DNA of 64,000 nucleotides, from the NCBI RefSeq assembly GCF_018691265.1, contig NW_024881316.1, forward strand, positions 5,914,819 through 5,978,818, written 5' to 3'. The notes beneath the pieces are model-generated. The model saw nothing but the letters and a program-made list of their open reading frames with translations. It was not told where the DNA came from and did not search any database. Below are positions 1 through 12,900 of this stretch, one piece after another (the first letter of the stretch is position 1; every line of letters starts with the position of its first letter). Source of the stretch: Tyto alba (Eukaryota > Chordata > Aves > Strigiformes > Tytonidae). The position numbers and the translations under genes are program-made.

Positions 1-838
1 ATTGCAAACGCCGTTTGCACACCGACGCGGGAGACTCGTACGCGTCACTAGAGTCTGTGGGTTAGGGAGCAAGTACATTCGCCAGGAAAAAGGGAAGCAC
101 GGGCCACGCACGCTGCCGTGTTCCCTGCCAGGGCACCCGACTCACCCCCTTGGAGCGTTGGGCTGAGCTGCCCAGGGTGCCCCCTCGGGAACAGGGCGTC
201 CCCTCATCCCAGGGCAGCTGAGAAGTAGCGGGGGGGAAGCACCCCCCGTCTTGAGGTGCAGCTACAGCTCACCTGTACGTAGGATTTTCTCTGAGCAAAT
301 GTTGGTGGCATTTTTATGCGTTCGTAGAATCTCTCCTGAGGTTTTCTAACATAACTCTCAGATGTGCAGGGTTAGAAAATGAAGAGAAGTAATAAAAATA
401 CTGCCCAAACACAGTCACTGAAGTCTGGCTGTTAAAAGAGACTTAGCTGCCTTCAAGTATTTTGTACCCTAGTCAATCAGTAACAGTCCATTCTTCAGTG
501 TTGGTTTTCCCCCCCAACAATGGAGGAAACAGGTAGCATTTGTTCACTCAAAATCTCAGTTTCTCAATAACCTATTGAGTGCTCTACAGTGGCTCCCCTT
601 TTTAAGGGGAGGAAATTTTTGGATGGTTACCTACTAAAGTAAAGCTCATCTGATTTTGACACTGGTAGTGAATAACAACAGTAGTTTTAAAATATTAAAT
701 TGTGCTTATTTCACGGAAATAAGAGTAGATAAAATAATCATATATTAATAGTTTTTTGAATGTTTATACTTTTAAATACTCACTAAATGTTTTGTGGTGT
801 TTTTTTTTGTTTTTTTTTGTTTTTTTTTTAAATTGTAG
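1..838 (+). other. USP45: USP45 intron (upstream part)
   Basis: No coding exon is recognisable. The first ~280 bases are moderately GC-rich with several CpGs, then the sequence becomes AT-rich. The end carries a T-rich acceptor tract made of three G-plus-eight-or-nine-T units (about 800-830). Confidence 0.6.
801..830 (+). repeat. T-rich short tandem repeat next to splice acceptor
   Basis: Three units of G followed by 8-9 T lie within 10 bases of the 839 acceptor and form its polypyrimidine tract. Length variation here could affect splicing of this exon. Confidence 0.7.
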
Positions 839-920
839 CGTATACAAACTGGTATCTTAAAAGCATTTAATAATCCAACTACTAAAACGGCAGATGAAGA
901 AACTAGAAGAAAAGTCAAAG
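839..920 (+). CDS. USP45: USP45 coding exon (first in window)
   Basis: The acceptor follows a T-rich tract (…ttgtag|cgtata) and the donor is aaag|gtatgc. It is 82 nt, enters in phase 0 and leaves one base over. It encodes [20 protein letters not shown] and a short basic end, part of the USP catalytic fold upstream of the zinc ribbon. No earlier USP45 exon is visible in 1-838. Confidence 0.88.
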
Positions 921-3900
921 GTATGCAACTCTTTATTGAACAGTTTTAAAAATGCACGAGTATTTAAATGCCATTTTCTTCAAAACTGACTATGGCAAAC
1001 AGCAGTCCTAAAGTACTGTAGTTACAAGACTTATGTATTATTCTAGTGCCACCTAGTGTGCATCTAAAGTGTAGAGAGCGTAGTCTGTGCTGACTTGCAG
1101 CTTTGTATCCAAGGGTAGAAGCTTCCACTGTATCAATAAAGCCCCTTTTAACGAGAGAAGTTAATTTTATTTTCTGAAATGGCCTGCTGCATCTTCAGGT
1201 TTGTTATACAGCCCCAGTTAACTATCACTCAGAGAGGCCACTTTCCATAAATAAAACTGATTTCTGTCAGTTGACTGTAAGCACTCTAATTATGATTACA
1301 AAGCCGAGACAGGAGGCTGTTTCAAAAGAAGGCGTGTGTTTTTTCAAAACAAGGGTTTTAAAATTTATTTTTTGTGTGCGTGTTTATGCAAAAGTCCTAA
1401 TAGTGGGGATTTTGTTTTAATTAAAAGTCTTAATAACGATTAAGCTGTTTGGAAAGTCACCTTTCACAAATCTGCAACAGTTAAGGTATTGAGATGTATT
1501 AGAATAGGCTTTTGTCTCTTTTTTTAGAGTTTTATAGTTTGGAAAACCATTCAGAAAGGGTGACAACCTGCCTGCTACCCTGTAGCGTCTATATCAAGGC
1601 AATGCAATATTATGTATTCAAAAGAAAACTGAGAATTTATTTAACAGGCTGCTTCTTGAGATAAAGTATTATTATTCTGTTACAGTAGGTGGGGAAGGGA
1701 AGGGAAGGATAAAAGGGAACCGTCTCACTAAAATATTTTGAAATGTTGAGATCATACAGTATATATATGATGTATTAGTTACTGTATTATGTTCAAACCA
1801 TTTTGAATATGTTTACAAATTGTGCTTTCATAATGTATCTTAGAAGGAATTTTGTTGTACTTATAGTGTGGCATTGGATCTGTTATTTTTCACATTTAAA
1901 AAAGGCAATGTTTTTTCAGCATATGGAAGAGAGGGTGTGAAGATGAACTTCATAGATAGGATCTTTGTTGGTGAATTGACTAGCACTGTCATGTGTGAGG
2001 AATGTGAAAATGTAGGTATTCTGGAATTTGGTTTGATGTGGAATAGATCACATACTGGTTTGATTATGTTGTCTTGAAAGTATAAAATTGTATTGCCAAT
2101 TTTATACTTGTTTGTTTGTTTGTTTGTAAAAACAAGACTTTTTTGAAAGTTTCTCATTTCAAATGATTTATTCCTTTAAAGCATTATCCTCCCAAACCTG
2201 AGAAGAGGGGTCTTTTGAATTCAAAAAGGATTCAAGTTCTGGGCTTGATTTTACATCTAACTGAAGGCTGGAGGTTCCAAATTCTGTAATCATCTGTGTT
2301 ACATCCCAATTTTATTTACTGTTTTTAAAACACCTGCCTGTCTTACAACGTAAATCCTCCTGCCTGCTATTCTGGGATATACCTGAAAATTGGGAATTAC
2401 TTACTTTGAATTAGCATGAGTGGGGAAATGCTAAAATTACTTTTTTTTTTTCCTCTTAAAGTATTTTTTGTAATTAACATAATAATGCTAATGAACAGCA
2501 TATTCCTTTCATTATTAATATGACTGACATTTCATCATACATGCTTTCCATGATCCTTATAATTTGCTTTAACTTTGGAAGAGAAAAATCTTATTTGCAT
2601 GACTTCTCTAATTGAATGTTACATTTGTGTTTTAGACTAAACATTATATTTCGTATTATAGAGATTAAGTAAATCAATCAGTCTTAATAATTAAGCACAG
2701 TCCTGCAGTGCCAGGTCAACTTCCCTGTGTGTGATGTGCAGATTACACTCCGATGTGCTACTCGTATCAATGAAGAACTTTGACTATAGAAAAAATAGAG
2801 GTTGTATGTATTTTGCGTGTCTCATTTATTTTTGATGGATTCTTATATCCTGCCTGCACAGGACTCAGGGATTTGCTAGCTGTAGTCCCTTGAGGAAGAC
2901 CTTAATATTCACTTTCCTTTGCCTACATTGGCAAAGATATTTTTGACGAATGTTTGTTCATGCAAACTCACTCTTTAGAGGAGCCCCTGATTGAACATCG
3001 CTCGTCAGGCAGTCAGTCATCACCGTTACAATAGTTCTGATGTCATTTATTGCTTTACTGGAACCTAAACCGTGCTCAGTCCCTTGTACAACAGGTAAAA
3101 ATAAGCCTACAGTCCGTACCAGATGCTGCAGGTGGGAGACAGGGTCACAAATACAAGAGAAGGGCAACGAAGACAGTAATTGAGGGCATGACTGCCTTCA
3201 GTAACTCACATGTACAACGTAATTTTTTATTTTTTTATTTTTTTTAACATGATGTTTATGTCTTACTTGTTTTTCACAGTCTTCCCAGAGGTAAGATAAG
3301 TCAGTTTTGGAAGGAGTTTGAGAATGGCAAGGGAGAGAACTTAAGGAACAGGCTTGGATGAAATGTTCTAGTCATAAAGGCACATGGGAAGTGCTGACAA
3401 TGTCTTTAGGTATGCTTTGCCAGATATTTCCAGTTTCAGCTTAGATTTTACATGGCTTATAGGTGGCAAAAGAAAACTTGCAGTACAGAAAAGAAGGTTG
3501 TTTTTTTTTTTTTCTCCCAGCCCCCTGCTCCCCAGTAATTGGATTTATTTTAACAATTACTAGTGTATGTTATGGTGTGACAAATTCTAATAAAGCTTTT
3601 GGCTGCAACCAGTAAGCCTGACTTAATCTTTTCTGAGAGCATGAGGTTTGAACGTGTCATTTAATGTTCATTAACCAGTCCTTGCTGCTTAACAGTGTCC
3701 AAGGTCAAACACTTGCCCAGAAGTGTCCAGGATCAGGAGACTCAGTTAGCTTTCTGCAGAACTGTACCATCTAGGAGGCCCACATGACCTGAAATTCTGT
3801 CTGGAGCTCAGAGAAACTGACCACCGCACTGCTTCTAGGTCCAGTTGGTGCCCAGATGAATGGCCTCGCCCTTTATGTCTGTACGCTGAAATGTTGTGCA

Positions 3901-6900
3901 GTGTTAGAAAGAAAATCAAAGCTAACTTAAAACAAATTTAAAAAAAAAAAAAAAAAGTTTGTGGGAAGTTCTTCATTGTAGTTTGATACATCTTGTAACT
4001 AATTAGCTTTTGATATAGTTTCTGATAATTTGATTTAAAAAAGGAAGCTATGTTCTAAGCCCATAGAATGTTCTTTGCATTTAATATGCATTTTCTCTTT
4101 TTCTTCAAGATTTCAACAGTAAAAGAACCTTTCATTGATCTTTCACTTCCTATAATAGAGGAGAGGGTAAGAAACAGAATATGTGATAACTAACTATTGC
4201 TTCCAGTGGATTCTTCTTACATACCTTTACGAACACGTTCACGTATATACACACAGTTTTGATTTCAAGCCTAAAAATGTATGCTTGTCCATAAATACAT
4301 GTACTGTCATACGTCTGTTACATGATTTTATTTCTATGTATAGAGAAACACAATGCCATAGGTGCATATATTTTTAAATTGGTCCAAACTTGGAACAAAT
4401 GACCACAGTAATTTACAGTATATGTAGGTCTGAGATTAGCTTAATTTAGGGGTAGTTTTAGTATAGACTTATATGAATGGAATGATCATGAACATCTAGA
4501 GAACCCGAGTCCCTTGGGCTGAAGTGTACCTATGGATGAGACAGTGTCAAAATGGATAGACTTTGAATATATTTCTTTGGTGCTTTTGGCATTTCACAGA
4601 TTGCCACCATTAGCTGCAGAGGAAACGTATTCCTTTGAAGGCGTACGCGCCGGTTTTGTGTGACTTGGGGTTTTCACTTGAGAGTAGGGGGGGGGTGGGT
4701 TGCACGTGGTTTTTCCCCCATCCTGCATATATTCACGTGTATTTAAGGGAGAGTATTTAATGTCCTATTTTTAACCCTGTATAAAATGTACTTGTCTCCG
4801 AACATCAGTTTTGCTCGTAATAAATTCCTCGTCTTTGTCGCTGCATTGAGTGCAGGTATCCGTGGGAGTTAAAGCTTCCCTGGATCACGTGTGTACCACG
4901 GGAACTGCAGGGGTTCTGTTTGGGAGAGCGAGCTGCTGCCTTTTAGCAGTCGCTGCCCTTACTCGAGGATGTGCGCTACTTTACGGCCATCTCTTTCCTT
5001 TATAGCACAGACACGCTGCTGCCATTAGTGTCGTGGGGTATGTACAGCAGCTCCTGCATCACCTCATCAGGTGCACCAGGGACTGGCTCAGGGGGAGCTA
5101 TGGCCCCTTCGATAAATTCACATCTCGTACAGCTACGCATGTGCTTATGCAATACTGGAATAGATTATTTGGTGTGTGTTCTGTGCAGGAGTTTTGCATC
5201 ATTCCTATTTCTTGTGGCTCGCAGTTGATCCTTCAAAGATGTTCACAGTGTGTTTACGATAAATATAATTAGAAAGTGATTTTAAACCACAATTTAGGGG
5301 CCAGTTAATTGGATTTACACAGGTTATTATTTTCTCAAGTAGAGGAAAAAAAAAAACCCACCACCTACATTCACCTTTTCTGTAAGTTGCAAAGAAATAC
5401 AAAATTGGTGTATTTCCTTTCCTAACTTCCTGTCTAATCTCTTAGGTTGCAAAACCTGTGCCTTTGGGAAGAACAGGTAAAGGTAAAAGTGTACAAGAGG
5501 CAGACCTCAGTCAGTATAACTGTTCTTCTATCACTACATTGAATAATCAACCCAAAATTGTCAAGAAACACGCTTTAACAAAAGATAAGGTAAGAACTGC
5601 AATACTTGCATTAACCAGTTACCTTGAATTAATTCTGAAGTTTCTCGAGCTACAGGGGTGGGAATTTAGACACCTATCAGTGGGGGTTTTGTGTATACAC
5701 AGAGCTGAAATAGACCTGGTTTTGAATATTTAGGTCATTATGAGAAGTGTGAGAAGTGATAGTCATTGGGAACCATTTCGTTTCAGTTTACAGGGTTTTG
5801 CTTGTAAGGAAAAAAAAATAATCTGCAAGTTAGTTCCAATTCCTGTTGCTCTGGGTTTTGCTGACTGCTTTTCTTTGGGTGTCCCTGTAGCTTGTTTCTG
5901 GTGGCAATCACAAGAACTATACTGCTGGCTGAGAGCAGGCAAGCCTGCGTCAGTGCTGTCCGAGGGCCTGGCTGGCAGCAGGTACCCCAAATCCAGTACA
6001 GCCCACGGAGGCTCTTGCAGAGTGAGAGTGTGGTTTCTGTGACCCACCTGGCCTTCAGCAGCCCCAGGGCTGGGCAGCTCCGTTCCGCCCGGCCCCGGCC
6101 CCGGCCCCTAGTACAGTTCTTTCTGACAGTAGCAAAAGGGTTCTGCAAATACTCCAGCCTAACAGAACTGGTTATTTGTATGTATTAATGTTTACGGATT
6201 AAAATAAACATGTAGTAACTATTGTGCACACGTATTAATGAAATGTGACAAAGTTATTGTCGTTATCAACTTTTTTTTTTTTTTTTTGAAATAAGCCTTA
6301 TTGTCCATATAGGGTTATATGGCCAGTTAGAATCTATATTAGAAGGAGCATGGAAAAATCCAAAGTAAGGTGAATAATAGTGTTAATACCGATACACTCA
6401 AGCACAGTTACTGAAATGTTTTCAAAATTAAGAAAATAAAATATAATATGGATTCAATAAACTGGGCTAGCCAGACTAATATAAAGGAAGCAACAACTCT
6501 GCTTTCAATAAAGCTGAAGTGACCTACGAAGTACGTCTGTCTAATTGGTGAGGCTTTGTGATTCTCTGCTGCCCCTCTGTCTTTTCAGACGTGTATCTAT
6601 CACTTTAGTCTTTTTTAAAAACTTATCTTCAGTGTAATATATCTGTTCTGCAGTAAAATTGCTAGTCTGAAACAAACAGTTGTTGAATTCAGTCAGTGTT
6701 TGCTGATGTTCTGTGACTTCAGTTCATCTTAAAAGTATGCTTGTGAAAATGGGGGGTGTCCTGTGAGTGGTTTTGTAGGTGACAGAGTACCTGGACACTC
6801 CTTGTTAGGCTCTTCTCCTGAAATAGGGAGCTTCACAATCTCAAGAATCTTTTGACTGCTGTTAGTATAATACCCCTGAACACTAGCAGTAATTTCAGGC

Positions 6901-9900
6901 AAGTTCTTCTCCCTCTTCTCTATTTACAGGCAAACAAGCTTAAGTGAGATGAGAAGTGGTCCTAATGGAAAACAGTGTTTGGGTTTTCTAATTATTTTTA
7001 TTGGGATTTAATTTTTTTTTTGTTAAACTGTTCACTTACTTCTAAGTTTAAGGACCTGAATTACGAGGTCATACATTCAGTGTAAGTTCAAACCCAGTTT
7101 AAGAAAATACTCAGCAATATTTTTTGTCTTTCACGTGGATTTCACGTGGACTTAAGTTCTTGCTTAAGGTTTAAAATTGAATGTGTGCTTGAGGTCTCTT
7201 CGTGATTTGAGGCTATGGTACATATGGAAGGGACAGCCTGAACAGCATTCAGTGCCTGCAAGTTTGGCAGTTACCCGTGGTGCCTATCATTGTGGTGCCC
7301 GTGACCGGGAGCGGGATCCAAACCGCAAACAGTTCAGAAACCCTCTCCACCAGATGAGAAGCTACGTAAAGACAGTCAGTAGGAAATGCCTAAACCCAAA
7401 GCCAAGCCTGAAGTTACACCCTCGCTGCAGCTTAGGCACCTGGTCAGGTATGCAGAGGGGTATTGCCTTCCACTTAGGTTCCCTGTTATGGAAACAACCT
7501 ACGAAGGTTAGTTTCTGTAGGTTGTTCTGTAAAAGCACTGATTGATAGGAGCTTAACTCATGCTCCATGTCACTTTCTTTGTTTAAAGGTACTTTATGAA
7601 TGCCAGGAAGTGGAAAATGCAAGTGCAGGGCTCCTGAGGCTGAGAGGGAGTGAGCCTTATCTTAGGGACGTGCCTAGACTACCGGTTACGAGGTCATGGC
7701 AATTTTAGATTCTTGTACCTGGTATCTGAGTACTGAAAGGGTCTGTGCCCTGTTGGGGACCATAAAAACTCTCCTGAATCAGGTCCTCCTGGCACGCTAA
7801 ACACACATGAAGAAAAAACATAACAGAATAATCATATAAAAGACTGAGAAGAGGCTGAGGCAGAAGTAGGAAAAGGACATGTAGTAGGAGCAGAGGAAAG
7901 GATAGAAAGAAGAAGGTGCAGACACTGATGGTTACAGGAGAAAAGGCCCCTGAAACTCAAACTGCTGAGGTGAATGGAAGGATTCCCACTGGCATCACTG
8001 GAATTTTGATCCAACTCAGATGTAAGGGAAAAAACAAAGGGGAAGGAAAGTTGCTCATTTCTTTTGGAAAGAGATACTTCTCTGGAAAGAGATACAAATG
8101 AAAGAAAGAGAGAAAATAATCATGAACGTTTATAAATCACCTAAAATTATGGAGCTTTGTGAGTTGCTTACAGTAGTTTTTCTGTGGCAGCACAGGTTTT
8201 TTTTTTCTTTGTGGAATCTTGGATTTAAAAATATCAACTTCAGATAATATACAAATTAGCAAACGTACTGCTAGGGATGCTTTATTTAATTCTAAGACAA
8301 GTGCCTATCAGGTGAGTTGAATTGTCTTCCGGAGCAGCTAAGGCCTCTGATGGGAGGCCAGGGGACTAGCTTAAACTTGAGAACCTTTTAGAAGCTGAAG
8401 TTAGATTAAGTGAATACCACTGCAGACGTGCCACCCGCAGCTGTCACAAAGTGAACGTCATTAGCTGTGGGAAGTATCGCTCCGACAGTCAGCATAACGC
8501 TCTTAGCTGGCTGGGGTGTAGGTGTCTAACCCTACACTGGTTTAAAAAGATCTTAAGGAAATCAACTAGCTTAAACATGCGAGAGATGGGAGACTATAAA
8601 ATAATAGGTTTCATTTGCTTTGAATTTGTCATGTTGCAAAAGCTGTGTTAGATCACAGATCTGTTTTCTGTTTCTTCCCTACACTACTGAAATAACAACG
8701 CCATCATGTACAGAATCAGTTGAACCAGGAGAGACGGCTTGTCAGAAAAGCTTCCTCGAATGAAGAAGAAAGAAGTCCTGTTATCATGCAGAAAAAAACC
8801 AAAAAGCTCGAGCTGGAAGGTAGCTCCGGTGTCCTGTGCTCCAAAGACACGGCTGGTGACTCCGCTGTAAACGGGAGCCAGACGGACGGCAGCGAGAAGG
8901 AGGCCAGCCGCTCTGAGAGCAGCTTTGATGCAGACAGTGAAGCCTCAGAAAGCGAAAGTGCTTCCAAGCAAACAGCTTTCAGCCCGTCCAGCAACGCGTC
9001 CGGTTTGCATGTCAACCACGTAACCGCTAAAATGCCGCACAACAAACCAAGTGACAGCAACGAAGAGATGATTTCCAGCGCCATATCCAAACTCACCTTC
9101 TGTGAGACTCTAAATGAAGATAAAAAATTGAGCCGTGGAGATCCAGCATTTGGTTTAGCAAATAATTCCATGTTCTCGGGAGACAAATCCCCGCTATCCC
9201 AAACCCCTCAAAACGCTTTCCAGACGCTTTCCCAAAGCTACATAACTAGCTCAAAGGAATGTTCTGTTCAGTCCTGCCTTTACCAGTTCACCTCTGTAGA
9301 GCTCCTAATGGGCAACAACAAGCTTTTGTGTGAGAGCTGTACGGAACGGAAACAGAAGTATCAGAAGAAAACCAACTCCACAGGTAAAGTGCTTGCATCC
9401 GCCTGGACACTTTACAAAATTGCCTCTCAAAACGTGCGGTCCCGCTGCTGCCCCATTGCTCCAGCACGGGCCTCCCCTTCTGGCTAAATAGAAAACGTCT
9501 CCCCAAGCAGAACTTGCTTGTAACGACTTAAAACCTCGTCCTGTGAAGGCAACAAGACTAAGTTTTATGTTAGGACATAATCGTAGATGTAACTTCGAAT
9601 GTATTTTGCATCTTTTCTTTATTCAAGATAAGTAATTTATAGGTGACCATAAACTGAATAGGCACGTTGTTCGATATTAATCTTTGCTGCTCTTTATGTT
9701 CTTTACAGTCCAAGAAGCTTTGAAATAAACACTGTAATATTAATCTCTAGCAGCTTACATGCTCAGGGAAGTAGCGTAACTAAGTGTGTAAGAGGGGCAA
9801 AAAAAGACACTTGTAGTGAAGAGGGAAAAAAAAACCCTTACAAATATTTGTAAGAATGGAGATGAGAGAACTACCTTGTTGTGACAGTGTTTTCCTCGAT

Positions 9901-12900
9901 GTATATGTAGCCCAGGCAGACCATTAGTGTTCGCTGAGTAAGAACACAATTTAAATATAATGGAAAATAAACTTTAAAAAAAGACTGGAGGATTCTTTTT
10001 GATGCATCGTAATTCAGAAGGATAAAAACATTAAGCTCTTCAGATTATTTGTAAATAAAATACAAAGGGATGTCTTACAACAATAAAAAATTGCCCATTT
10101 GCTGTCCATTTATAGATATCTGGAGAGATACGTTAAGCATGAATAAGTTCAGAAAATTATCCTAAATTCAGAAATGAATCTAAAAATAGTATTTTATAAT
10201 CATTAATTTATCACTGTTGGACTGAGAGTTATACAAGTAGTATTTTGAATCCATGGGGACAGTGAAAAATGGAAAAAAAATCAGTTCACAACTAATCACT
10301 GTTAATTTTTTTTCCCTCTAAAACAAAAGATTTAAGAAGTCACCTACTTTTACATGAAATGCTCCATCCTACCTCAGATATTTTCCTTTGGACAGGTGTA
10401 AAACCAACCAATTAATGAATCTTTTCAGTGAAAAAAATGCTGGTGGCACGTTCCCTTTTACTGTATAGCTAACCACTGGGCACTTCTGGTGAGAGCCCTG
10501 GGTTCAGTTCCATCTGCACCGTAAGGGGGACTGGAGTCCACGTATCCCAGTCCTGTGTGCTCGAGCCAGCAGGTTATGAGGCACCCTGGAGTGGACACCC
10601 TGCCTCAGACCCTTCTCTTAAATAAGCACAAAGTATGTAGTCAAAGAATTGAAGAATGGAGAATTAATCTCCGTCTTAATGGTTAGGACATTAGCATAGA
10701 TAAAGAGACCTGTGCCTTCTATTTCTTGTTCCAGTGATCATCCATTTATTTCAGGTGAAATGGTTTTAACAGGAAAGTTGGGTGCTACAGTAACAGACAA
10801 TGTAGGTATCTCAGTGTGCAAGCTCAGTGTACGTGTTTCTTACTTTTGATCTGATTTGCACAGACCAGGCTAAAATAATGCCCAGATTTGGCAGATTATG
10901 TTTTATTAAAGATTAGAAAAATTAGAAAAATTTTTTCTGTTACTCCACAAAATCTCCCTTGCATTTGATGACATGTACAAAATCATTGCAACACAGATCT
11001 GTTCTGTTAGATGTTTAAAAAAATACTTAAATTCTGTATGACTGCCTTCACTTTACAAATTATTTTGATATTCATAAATACAGAAAAGAAAATGGAAGGT
11101 GTCTACACAAATGCTCGGAAACAGTTGCTGATTTCTTCAGTTCCTGCTATTCTTATTCTCCACCTGAAAAGATTCCACCAGGTAAAAGGCCAGAACCCTC
11201 TTGTGTATCCCCTGCCCCTCTGGTGGACAAGCAATTCTTCAAGTGTTGTACACACCAGTGTTTGCTTTTTATATGGAGAACTGGTAGAACCGCTGCTTGA
11301 AACATGCTTACGTTTTTTTGACTGTCTAATACCTCCAGAGTGCATCTAGCCATTCAGATGTATCCAGGGAAACCTCTCACGTGTCCATCGTGCTCATGTG
11401 TAGCAGGCACTGTATTGAAAACAACAAAGACTGTTTAAATCAGTTACAATCTTACTCTTGGTTTTGGTTTATTTTAATAGTATAGTAAGACAGCTCAGCT
11501 TTAAAAATCTTTCCAGTAAAAATATTCCATTTACTGTCTTTTTTTTTTTCTTTTTCTTTTGAAGGCTGGTTTGAGTCTACGCAAAGTAAACAGGCATGTG
11601 GATTTCCCACTGATTTTAGACTTAGCACCGTTTTGTGCTGCATCTTGCAAGGTACAGGTTTCAAATCTTTGTTCTTATTGTATTTCAGCAGTTGCTGTCC
11701 TGAGCACATGTTAAACTGGATTGATGATGATGATGATGATTATTCCTCCCTTTCCTAGAGAAATTATAGTGAATGTTTTCAAATAGTACCCCGAGATAAG
11801 AACTTTAACTAATTGAAATTCCATTCATATCAAGGATACCATGGATGCTAACTAGTCTTAGTTAAACTACGGTGCCCTCATGGTGTTAGTCTATCTAACA
11901 GCATTAAGGACAAATATTGCTGCTTCCATGGTAACTAAATTCAATTAATAGACTATTGAGTATTTTTAATAGATGTATTTCACCGCTGCAAATGCCGTAG
12001 GTGTCTGTCTGCTTCTTGTAAAGTAATACTGCTGATAGCTAATTAAGACATCTGTAAAATTAATGGTGAAATAATTGATCTTTGTTTTCTGTGTTTCTGG
12101 GAATGCAGAATGTTACGGATGGTACGAGAGTGCTATATAGTCTTTATGGAATAGTGGAACACAGTGGGTCAATGAGAGGTGGTCATTATGCGGCATATGT
12201 GAAAGTCAGGACACCCTCCAAGAAATTACTAGAGCATATTTCTACCACTAAAAATGTTCTGGGTATGTACAAACAGAGCCTCCTTTCTCTGTGAGTAAAA
12301 CCAAAAGCAACCACTGGCTACAGCTCCTCATCCTTAAGGGGATTTACAGCAACTAATTGTTTTAGCTCAGAATTTTTGTCGTTTTTAGGGCCACATAAAT
12401 CAATTCTTTTTTTTTTTTTTTCCTGTTACACCCAGTACATGACCTACTTTTGTATTAACCCCACATAGAGCTGAGTGAATAATGGAATTTTGGTTCAGTT
12501 ATTAAACAGAGAATTGATGGAAGACTCTCCTCCCTTTCCTAGTCAAAATAATATGTCCAGATGAATAATCGTGCCTGGTAAAATGTAATTATTTGCCATA
12601 TTTGGTATTTAAAAATGTTCTAGTACAACAGCTGAATCTGTGACAATTTAAATTAAATTTTCTGCATATTTGAGCATTTCACATATCTTAGGACTGGAAA
12701 TTATTTAATGCTTAAAAATCCAGAATACTCTGGTTTAATGTGAGCAGCAAGGAAATTTTTCATGGCTAATACGAGGTTTGCTGTTGGGTTTCTGTTGGTA
12801 TGTTGAGAACAGCACACTCATTCTGATTAATATATTTTGGATATGCAGAATGAAATAAGATTCTAGGATAGAATCTGTTAGTGAATGGTTTGTGGAGGCA

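Noticed and set aside
8716..9186. 156-residue minus-strand ORF
   Set aside because: It is the antisense shadow of the large USP45 insert exon, whose + strand frame is clearly coding and phase-compatible with its neighbours.
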